A stretch of DNA of 64,000 bases, taken from the NCBI RefSeq assembly GCF_024346715.1, contig NZ_AP024853.1, positions 682,001 through 746,000 of the forward strand, given 5' to 3'. Positions 43,272-52,863 of this stretch are shown one piece after another. Position numbers and translations under genes: made by a program. The stretch comes from Photobacterium swingsii (lineage in GTDB: Bacteria > Pseudomonadota > Gammaproteobacteria > Enterobacterales > Vibrionaceae). Below the pieces are notes generated by a model. It did not search any database, was not told the origin of the DNA, and saw nothing but the letters and a program-made list of their open reading frames with translations. How positions within the stretch are numbered: position 1 is the first letter of the stretch; every line of letters begins with the position of its first letter.

Positions 43272-43691
43272 ATGAAAATTTGTGCTGTTGAGTTACGTAG
43301 CAATGAAGCTATTATCTGCATGTTAAACAAAAATAGTGGCATGATTGATATCCCTGATTGCCGAACTCAAAAGTTCATCATCAAGGATTCATTGGATAAC
43401 CAAGAAATGCGTGACTTCCAATTCGCATTTAAAAAGCTACTAGACGACTACCAAGTTGATCAAGTTGTTATCCGTACCCGTGAAACACGCGGTAAGTTTG
43501 CTGGCAGCGCGATTGGCTTTAAGCTTGAATCAGCAATCCAACTTATCGATGGCCTTGATGTTCAGTTCATTAGCACAGCTGAAATCAAACAGTCTCTTAA
43601 GCGTAACCCACTGATGATTGATTTCCGTAGCACTGGCCTACGCCAATTCCAAGAAGCTGCATTCACAACAGCTTACGCGCAATTGAACTAA
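43272..43691 (+). CDS. DUF3010 family protein
   Basis: A 139-residue cytoplasmic protein with the DUF3010 pattern MKICAVELRSNEAIICML and QVVIRTRETRGKFAGSA (about 69-85). The family has an RNase H-like look (alternating strands and Asp/Glu) but no proven activity. ATG 43272 has AGGTG upstream and starts the conserved region; the earlier in-frame ATG adds an unrelated leader. Confidence 0.82.
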   Translation: MKICAVELRSNEAIICMLNKNSGMIDIPDCRTQKFIIKDSLDNQEMRDFQFAFKKLLDDYQVDQVVIRTRETRGKFAGSAIGFKLESAIQLIDGLDVQFISTAEIKQSLKRNPLMIDFRSTGLRQFQEAAFTTAYAQLN

Positions 43692-43771
43692 TTACTGACA
43701 ATGATCAGTCAAGCAGCGTGATGGGCTAACCCACCAAGCTGCGTTAGCAACTGGTCTGTAATGATACAAAT

Positions 43772-43810
43772 AAAGCGAAGTACTGTTCCAACAGGCTTCG
43801 CTTTATTTTT
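43772..43810 (+). terminator. Terminator after DUF3010 gene
   Basis: Stem AAAGCGAAG/CTTCGCTTT with inner CTGT/ACAG, followed by ATTTTT. It is shared with the convergent neighbour. Confidence 0.85.
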
Positions 43811-43855
43811 GCCAGCACTCATACCCCCAACTACCTAGCACTACTTACGAAACAT

Positions 43856-44695
43856 TTAGCGATCAGTGCCGTAATAGCGAATATTATTGGCATGTTGATA
43901 TTGGCCATCAGGCCAGATGTACGTGGGATAATGGTAGTCAGACGATTCCATTAAATCGACAATACCCGGAAGACGCTGACGTAATGAACGTCTATCTTTA
44001 ATCCGCATTTCATCAGACTTTAAATCCGCATCAGAACCTAAATAGGCCGCTGTCGCTAAATAAAAGAACTCAACCGTTTTGCACTCATCATCACAGGTTG
44101 GATCGCCATAATCGTAATACCCCGCAGCTTCTGCTTTTTCCCATTGTTGATACAAAGCACTTGCTTGGTCTTTTTGACTACTAAAAACCTGCGGATAAAC
44201 AAATTGCCACCCCGCATTCACGATAAGGTGATGGATCTCTTCTTGCGAGGCGTCTCGCCCTATCATGGGTGCCGTTTCGTTTGCAGCAAGATCCTGCCCA
44301 ACACGGTGTTCGAGTTCAGGCATTAAAATATCAAAGGCCTCATCAGAAAAACCTTCTGCGCTCATGAACAACATCGCACCTTGTTGGCGAAGTGCTGGCA
44401 ATAAAGCAGGTTCATCGACAATGCCATCATCATTGTTATCAAGCCATTTCGCCGTCACATTAGCGGCATGGTGAAGTTTGTCCATGCCGACCTTTTCTGT
44501 TGCACAAATCGTGATTGCATCAAAAACACGGGCTTGCTGGGTAAACATCGCGCCAGGGCACCCAACGACAGCATGACTTTTAGGCTCAAATTCACCTGCG
44601 GTCACCCCCCCGCTTACTGTTAATGTCCCCAATATCAAGCTCATCAAGAATGATGCCTTGAGTGGTAGCAACTGATAAGCTTTATGCATTGGCAT
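43856..44695 (-). CDS. Secreted EF-hand-like protein, 279 aa
   Basis: No family recognised. A signal peptide (about 12-33, ending VTAGEFE) is followed by a mature protein with DNNDDGIVDEP (about 86-96), which fits a calcium-binding EF-hand loop. Four mature cysteines (C46, C64, and CDDEC about 205-209) could form disulfides. An HHL motif (about 154-156) and conserved aromatic stretches suggest an enzyme or binding protein in the periplasm. It is followed by the M3 peptidase gene's terminator upstream and has its own promoter. Confidence 0.6.
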   Translation of the reverse strand: MPMHKAYQLLPLKASFLMSLILGTLTVSGGVTAGEFEPKSHAVVGCPGAMFTQQARVFDAITICATEKVGMDKLHHAANVTAKWLDNNDDGIVDEPALLPALRQQGAMLFMSAEGFSDEAFDILMPELEHRVGQDLAANETAPMIGRDASQEEIHHLIVNAGWQFVYPQVFSSQKDQASALYQQWEKAEAAGYYDYGDPTCDDECKTVEFFYLATAAYLGSDADLKSDEMRIKDRRSLRQRLPGIVDLMESSDYHYPTYIWPDGQYQHANNIRYYGTDR

Positions 44696-44725
44696 CTACC
44701 CATTCCTCATCCCAAATTACAACCA

Positions 44726-44762
44726 ATAAAGACCTGCGACACATTACGAGGCAGGTCTTTAT
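44726..44762 (-). terminator. Terminator after the M3 peptidase gene
   Basis: Perfect 12-base stem ATAAAGACCTGC/GCAGGTCTTTAT with a 13-base loop. The tail after it is only weakly T-rich. Confidence 0.75.
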
Positions 44763-44779
44763 ATCACTAAAAAAATGTA

Positions 44780-46627
44780 TTAACGGCCGTACGTTGACAC
44801 TATGTAGGTTTCAAAGTCATGGCACATCACACCATCAGACTGACTGTTATCCGCTAGCTTCATCGCACCATCCACAATAGAAATCGTGGCATTTAATGGC
44901 GAAATATCAGCGCGGCGACGATCCGCTAATGCAGCAATTTTTTGTTTTTCAAGTGCCCATGCCTGCTCTTTCGATAAGTTACACTCATCAGCCAGATACT
45001 TGGCATTAAACCCTTCACCCGTTAAGCGCATAATGGTGCCATTATGATTAACACTGTTACCAGCATGCCAGTAGTGCTCAGCCAGTAATGGGCCGATTTC
45101 TGGGTTATCCGTTAGGTAACCGAATTTCTCGGTGAAGTAAGCACGAGTTTGAAATACTGCCATATGCGCTAACAAGTAGCCTTGGTATGAACATGCTGCT
45201 TCATCTGACAATAGGTGCGGAATAGCCAATAACGGACGTGGGCTGCACGCAAGTCCTAAAATCTTACGCTCCATGTCACGGGCAAGCTGAGTAACATTTT
45301 CTGGTGTTAATTGATCTTCAGGCAATTGATACAACGCACGCTCAAAATACGGCACAACCAAAATGCTACGCTCAATATAAGATCGGAACGGCTGGCGGCT
45401 ATCCACCAAGGCTTTAATTACCTCATCGGGTACTGGCTGACCTTCTGCATCCAATGCATATTGTTTAAGCCAATCAGCATCTTCAAGCAAACTGTCACAG
45501 AACATAGATTGTGTTTCTGCATACGCCATAGATGTAGGGGCAAACTCTTGTGAAAAACACGGTGAGTTCATTTTAACGTTGGCAAAGTGCGCAGCATGCC
45601 CCCCTTCATGGAATAAGGTATTGATGCCATCGTAACCGCTACCCACTTGATCAGGCTTAGCGTTACTGGTGAAGTTTACTTTGGCTGGGATCCAGCTTTC
45701 CTGGTCATAAAATGAAGGTACAGGACCATGGCAGAAACCATTTTGATACTTACCCTTACGATCCAGTAAATCTAACGTAAGCTCAGCGCCCGAGTAATCA
45801 ATATTCAAGCGCCCAAAAGATTCCACCCAGCGACGCAGTGATTGTGAAAAAGGAACATAAGCATCCAAGTCTCGCATTGCATCACCCGAGAAGGAATACA
45901 CGAAGTTGTGACCCTGTAACGCGGATTCGCCTAGATTTTTCGCTAATTCATCTAAGCTCGATTGGTTACTTGCACGTGTTCGAGTTTCAAAATCGTCAAG
46001 GATCACAAACAGCTCTTTAGCCGTCATTTGTTCCGTTTTTACAACCGAGAAATCAAAGAAGTTGTCATAACCCAGTGAGCGTGCAAATTTGTTACGCAGC
46101 TTCACCAAATCTAAGAAACCATTGGTTAATAACCATTGTTCAAGATCCAGCAAGGCTTGATGCGATGACTGACGAACACCTACATCGCCACTGTTGCGAA
46201 TGTTCGCCCCCAGTACAGGTAACGACCCTTCTGCCTGCTGACCATTTTCATCGATATAGCACATAGCGTGATTTTGTTTTTTCTCAAACAAATCAGCTTC
46301 AAACTTAATGATGTCAGCTTTTAAGGCTTGAGCTTGTTGTGACTCAAGTGCATGCGACTCAAAGGTTGCTAACCACCCTTTCAAGCCAGTGATTGTTTGT
46401 TCACGTTCTTTGCTATCAGTAATCGCATCTGCAGCAGCTAATTGTGCTTTTACTTCAGCAATTTTTCCCGCGTCACTGATAAAGTTTGTCCATGCCGTTT
46501 GGGCTTTTGCCGAACCATCATGATCATCACTGGTTCCCATGTAAGTTTCCCAGAAAAAGTCTTCTTTCTCACGGTGAACGGTTAGATATGCTTGGTTTAA
46601 TGTATTGAGGTAGGCTGTTGCGGTCAT
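44780..46627 (-). CDS. M3-family zinc oligopeptidase
   Basis: A cytoplasmic metallopeptidase of 615 residues that degrades short peptides. The zinc motif HEGGH is near residue 340 (LFHEGGHAAHFA), with the downstream Glu in EFAPTSMAYAETQSMF giving the HExxH plus E arrangement of M3 peptidases. There is no signal peptide. The region before the motif is long and helical, as in the M3 substrate-channel fold. It is monocistronic. Related enzymes are annotated as oligoendopeptidase or peptidase M3; the exact substrate is unknown. Confidence 0.9.
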   Translation of the reverse strand: MTATAYLNTLNQAYLTVHREKEDFFWETYMGTSDDHDGSAKAQTAWTNFISDAGKIAEVKAQLAAADAITDSKEREQTITGLKGWLATFESHALESQQAQALKADIIKFEADLFEKKQNHAMCYIDENGQQAEGSLPVLGANIRNSGDVGVRQSSHQALLDLEQWLLTNGFLDLVKLRNKFARSLGYDNFFDFSVVKTEQMTAKELFVILDDFETRTRASNQSSLDELAKNLGESALQGHNFVYSFSGDAMRDLDAYVPFSQSLRRWVESFGRLNIDYSGAELTLDLLDRKGKYQNGFCHGPVPSFYDQESWIPAKVNFTSNAKPDQVGSGYDGINTLFHEGGHAAHFANVKMNSPCFSQEFAPTSMAYAETQSMFCDSLLEDADWLKQYALDAEGQPVPDEVIKALVDSRQPFRSYIERSILVVPYFERALYQLPEDQLTPENVTQLARDMERKILGLACSPRPLLAIPHLLSDEAACSYQGYLLAHMAVFQTRAYFTEKFGYLTDNPEIGPLLAEHYWHAGNSVNHNGTIMRLTGEGFNAKYLADECNLSKEQAWALEKQKIAALADRRRADISPLNATISIVDGAMKLADNSQSDGVMCHDFETYIVSTYGR

Positions 46628-46789
46628 GCTCGTCCCTTATTATGACTATCTAGGCTAGTACGACATAAGCCTAGCAAATAAATTCCTTATAATTCACTGT
46701 TTTTTTAGCACAGTCAGCAAGATAACGCTTTCTTTTCTTAGTGATATTGCCACATAGCATCGCATTTATTGAACCTGCAGTACTTACGC

Positions 46790-46824
46790 CCAAATAAAAA
46801 AAGGCTCGTTACACTAACGAGCCT
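46790..46824 (-). terminator. Terminator after the carbamoyltransferase gene
   Basis: Stem AGGCTCGTTA/TAACGAGCCT with a 3-base loop and a T-run on the minus strand. Confidence 0.9.
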
Positions 46825-46862
46825 CTATAAGCAGGGGGTGTCTATTTAGAGATATTTACTTT

Positions 46863-47909
46863 TTATAGCGTTTTTAAGAAGCCTTCAATTTTGTCTTTAT
46901 GCATGGCTAAAGTTGCTTCAGTTGGCGCTTGAATATGGTGATGTGTGAAGTACACCAAAAGTGCCATTTGTGCTGTTAAACGGTTTTCTGCCTCATCAAA
47001 GATAATCGAACGTGGTGACTCCATGACTTCACGTGTACATTCACGCTGATCGTTCGCTGGCAAGCAGTGCATGAACATAGCGTCTGGACCTGCTTTATCC
47101 ATCAATTCTTGCGTCACAACATATTCAGGAATGAAGGTTGATAGACGAATTTCTTTTTCGTCTTCTTGACCAAACCAGTAGAAGCTATCAGCAACGATAA
47201 TGTCACACCCTTCCACTTCGTCTGTGTTGTCGGTAATAACCAGCTTACCACCAGATGTTTCGCAGTTGTTCAGCGCAATTTCTACCCACTCTTGCGGCGC
47301 TTTAAAGCGTTCAGGGCAAATGTGTTTGAATGTCATGCCAAATTTAGTGCAAGCAAACATCAGCGAAGAAGCCACATTGGTCGCATCACCCACAAAGGCT
47401 ACCGTCAAATCACTCAAAGACTTACCTTCAGGTAGGTGCTCTACCATAGTAAATAAATCTGCCATGATTTGAGTTGGGTGTAGCCAGTCACACAGGCCAT
47501 TGATAACAGGTACGCTAGCTTGCTCAGCTAACCCTGCGACTGTGCTGTGCTCATCAACACGTGCCATGATCACATCTACCATACGTGATAAAACACGACC
47601 TGTATCTTCTAGCGATTCTTTTGCGCCAAGATGAATATCTTTAGGTGATAAGAATAGCGCATGGCCACCCAACATTGTTGCCGCTGTTTCAAAAGAGACG
47701 CGAGTACGCGTTGATGGTTGTTCAAAAATCATTGCAACCGATTTACCTTTAAACAACTGGGGTAATGCATTTTCTTTACGTGCTTCTTTTAACATTGCCA
47801 TTAACTCAAGAATATCGTTCAATTCTTTTTTAGTGTAATCCTGAGTTTTAAGGAAATGACGTAAACCTTCTTTGTTTAGGTTAGTTGCACTTGAAGATGG
47901 CATTTTCAT
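46863..47909 (-). CDS. ptcA: Putrescine carbamoyltransferase
   Basis: Converts N-carbamoylputrescine and phosphate to putrescine and carbamoyl phosphate. The transcarbamoylase site is clear: STRTRVSFETA (about 66-76), HPTQIMADL (about 142-150), HCLPA (about 278-282). The SMG loop of ornithine enzymes is replaced by ADSFYWFGQEDE (about 234-245), as in putrescine-specific members, and agmatine deiminase, carbamate kinase and an antiporter lie beside it. The name therefore rests on both sequence and context; ornithine use is not excluded. A putative operator lies upstream at 48040-48059. Confidence 0.85.
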   Translation of the reverse strand: MKMPSSSATNLNKEGLRHFLKTQDYTKKELNDILELMAMLKEARKENALPQLFKGKSVAMIFEQPSTRTRVSFETAATMLGGHALFLSPKDIHLGAKESLEDTGRVLSRMVDVIMARVDEHSTVAGLAEQASVPVINGLCDWLHPTQIMADLFTMVEHLPEGKSLSDLTVAFVGDATNVASSLMFACTKFGMTFKHICPERFKAPQEWVEIALNNCETSGGKLVITDNTDEVEGCDIIVADSFYWFGQEDEKEIRLSTFIPEYVVTQELMDKAGPDAMFMHCLPANDQRECTREVMESPRSIIFDEAENRLTAQMALLVYFTHHHIQAPTEATLAMHKDKIEGFLKTL

Positions 47910-48039
47910 AATATATTCCTTTTATTCTTTATGATATTCAGTTGCAAATTTAATAAGTATTAACTGAAAGTAGAAACTAATGTTTCCCGCTTTGTTGGAA
48001 TCATTATTGCCAGAATAAAAAACTAAATCTTAAACTAGA

Positions 48040-48059
48040 ATCACTAATCGGTCAGTGAT
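48040..48059 (-). promoter_or_regulatory. Operator-like site upstream of ptcA
   Basis: Inverted repeat ATCACT-N8-AGTGAT. On the minus strand it contains ACCGATTAGTGATTC, matched at 14 of 15 bases by ACCGATAAGTGATTC at 50006-50020, before the antiporter gene. It is a likely binding site of the TetR regulator of the pathway. Confidence 0.55.
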
Positions 48060-48159
48060 ACTAAAAGCTAATTTAGTTCCTGATTAACATCACAAATATC
48101 AGTCAGCGTTATTTGTCTTTATCGATATTTGATTCTGATACCGTTAAAAAGTCACAGGC

Positions 48160-48189
48160 AAAAAAAAGCCAGCACAAAAGTACTGACTT
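48160..48189 (-). terminator. Terminator after the TetR gene
   Basis: Ten-pair stem with two G-U pairs and an AAAA loop; read on the minus strand a seven-T run follows. It separates tetR from ptcA, giving ptcA its own promoter. Confidence 0.82.
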
Positions 48190-48246
48190 AAATAACAATA
48201 CAATCACAAAAACAATGTGATAAATATCATGAGTAAAGTGTAGTAA

Positions 48247-48870
48247 TCAATTCAATGTCGGGTCTGCCTTTATTCGAGGAAGATTACGTGGTAAATAAGT
48301 GCCTAAGTAGGCTTCCGTTAATATTTTTGCTTCACGCGCCATTTCAGGTGGTATATCGCCATTTTCGCGATAATTCATTGAATAAACCTTATCTGCAACC
48401 TGTAGCGCAATAGCAAAAATATTCACATCATTTGGCAGCTCAGGTAATACAAAGTAACGTCGATAAATAGCTTCTACATGTTCCGCTAACAAAAGATCAT
48501 TTTGCGCATCAGCATGACGTATAGAAGTATAAGTATGCTGACCAAGCAATATACGTTGCACGAGCGGATTACCTCGATAATAATCAACAAAGCCTTGCTC
48601 TATCATCCGATTAATATCACTCCAATGACGGATCTCTTCTGGCTTTATCGCTTCATCTAACACATGGGTAAAATCTGCAAATATGCCCTCCATCAGTCCA
48701 TAAATGAGTGCTTCAATATTCGGATAATGGTGATAAACTGTTGACGCCGCAATTGAGGCTTCTTTAGCAACATCATAAATTGAAATCGCGTTAACATCTC
48801 TGTGCGCGACTAAGTTCGTGATAGCTGTGTGTATCCGTTCCAATCGCTTCTCGGTTGATTCTCGCTTCAT
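48247..48870 (-). CDS. TetR-family regulator of agmatine catabolism
   Basis: A 207-residue regulator. The N-terminal HTH reads ISIYDVAKEASIAASTVYHHYPNIEALI (about 25-52), the TetR consensus. The C-terminal two thirds are a helical ligand domain. It lies 31 bases after the carbamate kinase gene and before ptcA, in the agmatine cluster, and two similar sites flank the cluster promoters. Regulation by agmatine or putrescine is inferred from context. Confidence 0.88.
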   Translation of the reverse strand: MKRESTEKRLERIHTAITNLVAHRDVNAISIYDVAKEASIAASTVYHHYPNIEALIYGLMEGIFADFTHVLDEAIKPEEIRHWSDINRMIEQGFVDYYRGNPLVQRILLGQHTYTSIRHADAQNDLLLAEHVEAIYRRYFVLPELPNDVNIFAIALQVADKVYSMNYRENGDIPPEMAREAKILTEAYLGTYLPRNLPRIKADPTLN

Positions 48871-48901
48871 GCGTGCTTCCTACTTTGCATTATGCTTATT
48901 G

Positions 48902-49822
48902 TTATAAATGGATATGTGTACCCGATTGATTAGCCATTATCTCACTGGCTTTGTGGAGCGAACCGATATGACCTATGCCTTTTGTTGCTGTCGCAAACTC
49001 ACAACATGCCTCAACTTTTGGCGCCATAGACCCAGCAGCAAACGTGTACTGCTGAATATCTTCAACACTGATCTGATGTAAGGCTTTTTCGTTTGGTGTA
49101 CCCCAATCCACACAAACATACTCACCATCAGTCAGGATTAAGTAGTGTTCAGCACCTAATTGCTTGGCAAGCACTGCCGCTGATAAATCTTTATCGATAA
49201 CTGCTTCTACCCCTTGGTAGCCAAATTCCTCTCCAGCATTAATCACAGGACACCCTCCGCCGCCACAACATATTACCGTATGATCCGCCGCTAATAATGT
49301 GCGTATCCCATCAAGCTCTACAATTTTTTGTGGCATAGGGGATGGCACGACACGTCGCCAATACTCACCGTCAGCTTTGATAGACCAACCATATTGTGTC
49401 GCTTTCTGTTGTGCGGTTTCATGGTCGTAAACTGGGCCAATAAACTTATTTGGTTCATCAAATGCTGGGTCGTTCGCATCCACTTCAATTTGTGTAAGCA
49501 CAGTACTGACTTTACCGTTTGGCAATGCTTGCTGAAGACCTTGCGCCATCATATAACCAATCATGCCTTGTGTTTCTGCACCAAGCACATCTAGTGGATA
49601 GGGTGGTGCGTCAGTATAAGCAAGGTTTTGCAACGCCAACAAACCTACTTGCGGCCCATTGCCGTGAACAATGACCACACGGTACGCTTCACTTAATTTT
49701 GCCAACGCCTGTGTTGCCACTGCGATATTGCTTTTCTGGTTTTCATAGCTCATCAACTCGCCGCGTTGTAGCAAAGCGTTACCGCCAACCGCCACGACAA
49801 TAATAGGTTTGTTATCACTCAT
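48902..49822 (-). CDS. arcC: Carbamate kinase
   Basis: Makes ATP from ADP and carbamoyl phosphate. Conserved landmarks are VVAVGGNALLQRG (about 8-20), VIVHGNGPQVGLLAL (about 50-64) and CCGGGGCPVI (about 205-214), with YLILTDGEYV near the end. ATG 49822 is preferred because GAGGGTG lies 7 bases upstream. It works with putrescine carbamoyltransferase to harvest energy. The symbol arcC names the enzyme; in agmatine clusters it is also called aguC. Confidence 0.9.
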   Translation of the reverse strand: MSDNKPIIVVAVGGNALLQRGELMSYENQKSNIAVATQALAKLSEAYRVVIVHGNGPQVGLLALQNLAYTDAPPYPLDVLGAETQGMIGYMMAQGLQQALPNGKVSTVLTQIEVDANDPAFDEPNKFIGPVYDHETAQQKATQYGWSIKADGEYWRRVVPSPMPQKIVELDGIRTLLAADHTVICCGGGGCPVINAGEEFGYQGVEAVIDKDLSAAVLAKQLGAEHYLILTDGEYVCVDWGTPNEKALHQISVEDIQQYTFAAGSMAPKVEACCEFATATKGIGHIGSLHKASEIMANQSGTHIHL

Positions 49823-50005
49823 GCTTTCACCCTCTTTCATCAACAAATCACGTTTTCTTGTTTTTCACCACCACGGGTTTGAATAAAAACTTACGTCTGT
49901 CAGCACACTATTCATTTGATCAGAATCAATTTTCGCGGTCTCACCTATTTTCACCCTAAAATATGGTTATTCCATCACGGCCTGCTCGTCATATATCAGT
50001 ATTAA

Positions 50006-50020
50006 ACCGATAAGTGATTC
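50006..50020 (+). promoter_or_regulatory. Operator-like site upstream of the antiporter gene
   Basis: ACCGATAAGTGATTC matches the site upstream of ptcA at 14 of 15 bases. It lies in the divergent control region 49823-50118, between the carbamate kinase and antiporter genes, about 100 bases before the antiporter ATG. Confidence 0.5.
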
Positions 50021-50118
50021 TCATAACGAAAGTAAATATCCCTCCCTGCTTAAATAAACACCAGAGCAACGTTTCGCAACATCCAATAAATGAAATAATA
50101 TAGATACGGAGAATCATT

Positions 50119-51537
50119 ATGGACGCGCAAGTATCCAAAGGAAAAATGGGGGTAACGAGCCTAGCATTATTTAGCTTATGTGCCGTTATCGTCGTTGATA
50201 CATTAACTGCTTCAGCATCCATTGGTGTGAGTTCCATCGGCTGGTGGTTAGTGACACTTGTTATATTTGTTATTCCTTACGGTTTAATCACTTCTGAGTT
50301 AGGTACAACTTACCCTGGTGATGGTGGTATTTACGACTGGGTAAAAAAAGCATTTGGATATAAATGGGCGGTAAGAACCACTTGGTTCTACTGGATAAAT
50401 GTCGGATTATGGATGCCTGCTGTATATATTATGTTTGCAGGTATGTTTGCCGAGTTATTCGCACCTGGCCTTTCTTTATTTTGGCAAATCATTATTTGTA
50501 TCGCATTAACATGGTTAACCATATGGATTTGTAATGTCTCTGTCGATGTGGGTGTTTGGGTAACGAATATTGGCGCAATATTAAAAATCACGGTTATTTC
50601 AGTGTTAGGTTTTGGCGGATTTATATATGCCGCTAAGCACGGCGTTGCCAATGAATTCTCTATTTCAGCCATGATGCCAAGTTTAGATACTGGGGTTGCC
50701 TTTTTACCTGCTTTAGTTTTCAACCTTATGGGCTTCGAACTTGTCGCGACAATGACCAAAGAAATGAGAGACGTACGCGACATGCCTAAGTCAATTTTCC
50801 TTGCCGCTGCAATTACCGCTTTCCTTTATGTTTTTGGCACTGTGGGTATTTTGATGGCACTGCCCGTTCAAGATATAGGCCTAGTTGCAGGTATTATTGA
50901 CACATTACGTAAGTTGTTTGGCACTGGTCTATTTGGCCAAAGCATGGTGTATGTGATTGGTACAATGGCACTGTTAACCTTCATCGGTAACATGGTGACA
51001 TGGACAATGGGTGCAAGCCGTGCCGCTGCAGAAGCCGCTTGTGAAGGTGAGCTACCTGATGCTGTCGCTAAGATGTCAGAAAAACACGACACACCGATTG
51101 GCGCAAACAACATAACAGGAATCTTATCGACTGTTGTCATCATCGCCTATGCCATTTTTGCGCAAAGTAGTGATGAACTGTTCTGGTCTGTGTTTGCCTT
51201 CTCTAGCTGTATTTTCTTACTGCCATACCTTTTCATGTTCCCATCATACTTAAAACTTCGTGTTGCAGATGGTGATCGTGAACGTCCATTCCGTGTACCG
51301 GGTGGCATGGGCGTGCAGTGGCTACTCAGCATCGTTTGTTTCCTCACTATTGCTCAAGCAGTGGTGCTCTTTATCTTCCCTGATCTTTTCACGCTTTCTG
51401 TCGATTGGGTATACAGCGCACCCGTTTTAATTGGTGTACTGCTCACAGTCGGGATTGGTGAGTACCTGCTTACATTAGCTGTTAAGAAAAAAGCACAATC
51501 AGAGAAAACGGTGACTTATGAAGAGCACACCGCTTAG
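50119..51537 (+). CDS. aguD: APC-family agmatine/putrescine antiporter
   Basis: A 472-residue amino acid-polyamine transporter with about 12 membrane helices. Glu/Asp-containing helices typical of the APC family are visible (TSELGTTYPGDGGIYDWVKKAF about 55-76, FNLMGFELVATMTKEMRD about 194-211). It precedes agmatine deiminase by 54 bases in one operon, and with the opposite-strand enzymes forms the agmatine deiminase pathway, so an agmatine-in, putrescine-out antiport is likely. The name comes from context more than from sequence. Confidence 0.78.
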   Translation: MDAQVSKGKMGVTSLALFSLCAVIVVDTLTASASIGVSSIGWWLVTLVIFVIPYGLITSELGTTYPGDGGIYDWVKKAFGYKWAVRTTWFYWINVGLWMPAVYIMFAGMFAELFAPGLSLFWQIIICIALTWLTIWICNVSVDVGVWVTNIGAILKITVISVLGFGGFIYAAKHGVANEFSISAMMPSLDTGVAFLPALVFNLMGFELVATMTKEMRDVRDMPKSIFLAAAITAFLYVFGTVGILMALPVQDIGLVAGIIDTLRKLFGTGLFGQSMVYVIGTMALLTFIGNMVTWTMGASRAAAEAACEGELPDAVAKMSEKHDTPIGANNITGILSTVVIIAYAIFAQSSDELFWSVFAFSSCIFLLPYLFMFPSYLKLRVADGDRERPFRVPGGMGVQWLLSIVCFLTIAQAVVLFIFPDLFTLSVDWVYSAPVLIGVLLTVGIGEYLLTLAVKKKAQSEKTVTYEEHTA

Positions 51538-51591
51538 TACCCCCCCCTGCTTTATCTGCGAATTCAAACAAAAACGAATAAGGACATGATC

Positions 51592-52683
51592 ATGACTAAG
51601 CAATTAGATACCACCCCAAAACAAGATGGATTCAGAATGCCTGCTGAACACGAGCCACAAGCGGGAATTTGGATGGCATGGCCAGAGCGTACTGACAACT
51701 GGCGCTACGGTGGTAAACCAGCGCAAGCGACCTTTGTTGCTGTCGCGACCGCTATCGCCAAAACAACCCCTGTCACCATGGTGGTCAGTGCGCATCAATT
51801 TGAAAACGCCCGCACCATGCTACCCAGCAACATTCAGTTACTCGAAATGAGCACGGATGATTCTTGGATGCGTGATATCGGCCCTTCTTATGTGGTAAAT
51901 GATAATGGTGAACGTCGCGGGGTTGATTGGCACTTCAACGCTTGGGGAGGCTTACTTGATGGCTTGTACTTCCCATGGGATAAAGACGATGCTGTTGCGC
52001 GTAAAGTATGTGAAACACTCGGTGACAATAGTTACCGTGCCCCTATCGTGCTTGAAGGGGGGTCTATTCATGTTGATGGCGAAGGGACGCTGTATACAAC
52101 GGAAGAGTGTTTACTCCATCCAAGCCGTAACCCTGATTTAACACGTGAACAAATTGAAGCCGTACTGAAAGAGCACCTCGCCATCGAAAAAGTCATTTGG
52201 ATCCCACAGGGGTTATTTAACGATGAAACCAATGGCCATGTTGATAACCTCATTCACGTGGTTCGCCCTGGCGAAATCGCCCTCACTTGGTGTGATGACG
52301 AAAATGACCCTCAATACCCAATCTCACGTAAGGCGCTAGACGTACTAGAAACAGAAACGGATGCCAAAGGACGTCATATTAAAGTGCATAAGTTACCTAT
52401 GCCAGGCCCTCTCTTTATCACTGAAGATGAAGCCGGCGGTATTGATGCATCAGATGGCATGGAGCGAGTTGCAGGTGAGCGTTTAGCTGGATCTTACGCT
52501 AACTACTTAATCTCGAATGAACATATCATTTACCCACTACTCGATAAAGATCATGATGATGAAGTGGCCGATTTACTGGCTACGATCTATCCGGGCTATC
52601 AAGTATCAGGTGTGAATGCACGAGAGATCCTACTAGGTGGCGGTAATATTCACTGCATTACCCAGCAAATTCCGCAAGTGTAA
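51592..52683 (+). CDS. aguA: Agmatine deiminase
   Basis: Hydrolyses agmatine to N-carbamoylputrescine and ammonia. A 363-residue member of the peptidylarginine/agmatine deiminase family. Landmarks are GIWMAWPERTDNWR (about 22-35), DDSWMRDIGPSYVV (about 87-100), NGHVDNLIHVV (about 209-219) and the catalytic Cys near the end in GGGNIHCITQQ. ATG 51592 has AAGGA 7 bases upstream, while the codon at 51586 is too close. It is last in the antiporter operon, with a terminator after it. Confidence 0.93.
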   Translation: MTKQLDTTPKQDGFRMPAEHEPQAGIWMAWPERTDNWRYGGKPAQATFVAVATAIAKTTPVTMVVSAHQFENARTMLPSNIQLLEMSTDDSWMRDIGPSYVVNDNGERRGVDWHFNAWGGLLDGLYFPWDKDDAVARKVCETLGDNSYRAPIVLEGGSIHVDGEGTLYTTEECLLHPSRNPDLTREQIEAVLKEHLAIEKVIWIPQGLFNDETNGHVDNLIHVVRPGEIALTWCDDENDPQYPISRKALDVLETETDAKGRHIKVHKLPMPGPLFITEDEAGGIDASDGMERVAGERLAGSYANYLISNEHIIYPLLDKDHDDEVADLLATIYPGYQVSGVNAREILLGGGNIHCITQQIPQV

Positions 52684-52724
52684 TTGACGCTGATCCTCAC
52701 AAAGTGTGAGTAGCCTTGAACAAT

Positions 52725-52763
52725 AACGCCCTTTCATCACAAAGATAAAGGGCGTTTCTTTTT
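52725..52763 (+). terminator. Terminator after aguA
   Basis: Stem AACGCCCTTT/AAAGGGCGTT with a TTCTTTTT tail. Confidence 0.9.
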
Positions 52764-52796
52764 ATGATGGTCATACATCATGCTCCACTTGATGTA

Positions 52797-52824
52797 TTGA
52801 CTCACACGAAGAAAGGGCTATCAT
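52797..52824 (+). promoter_or_regulatory. Promoter of the leader ORF/acetyltransferase transcript
   Basis: TTGACT (52797-52802) and TATCAT (52819-52824) are 16 bases apart, about 40 bases before the leader ORF. Confidence 0.6.
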
Positions 52825-52863
52825 TTGCTACTCAATTAATTTCCAATAAAGGAGGTACATACT

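Noticed and set aside
46863..47909. Ornithine carbamoyltransferase (argF) annotation
   Set aside because: The SMG ornithine loop is absent and the gene sits in an agmatine deiminase cluster, so putrescine is the better substrate. Not fully excluded.
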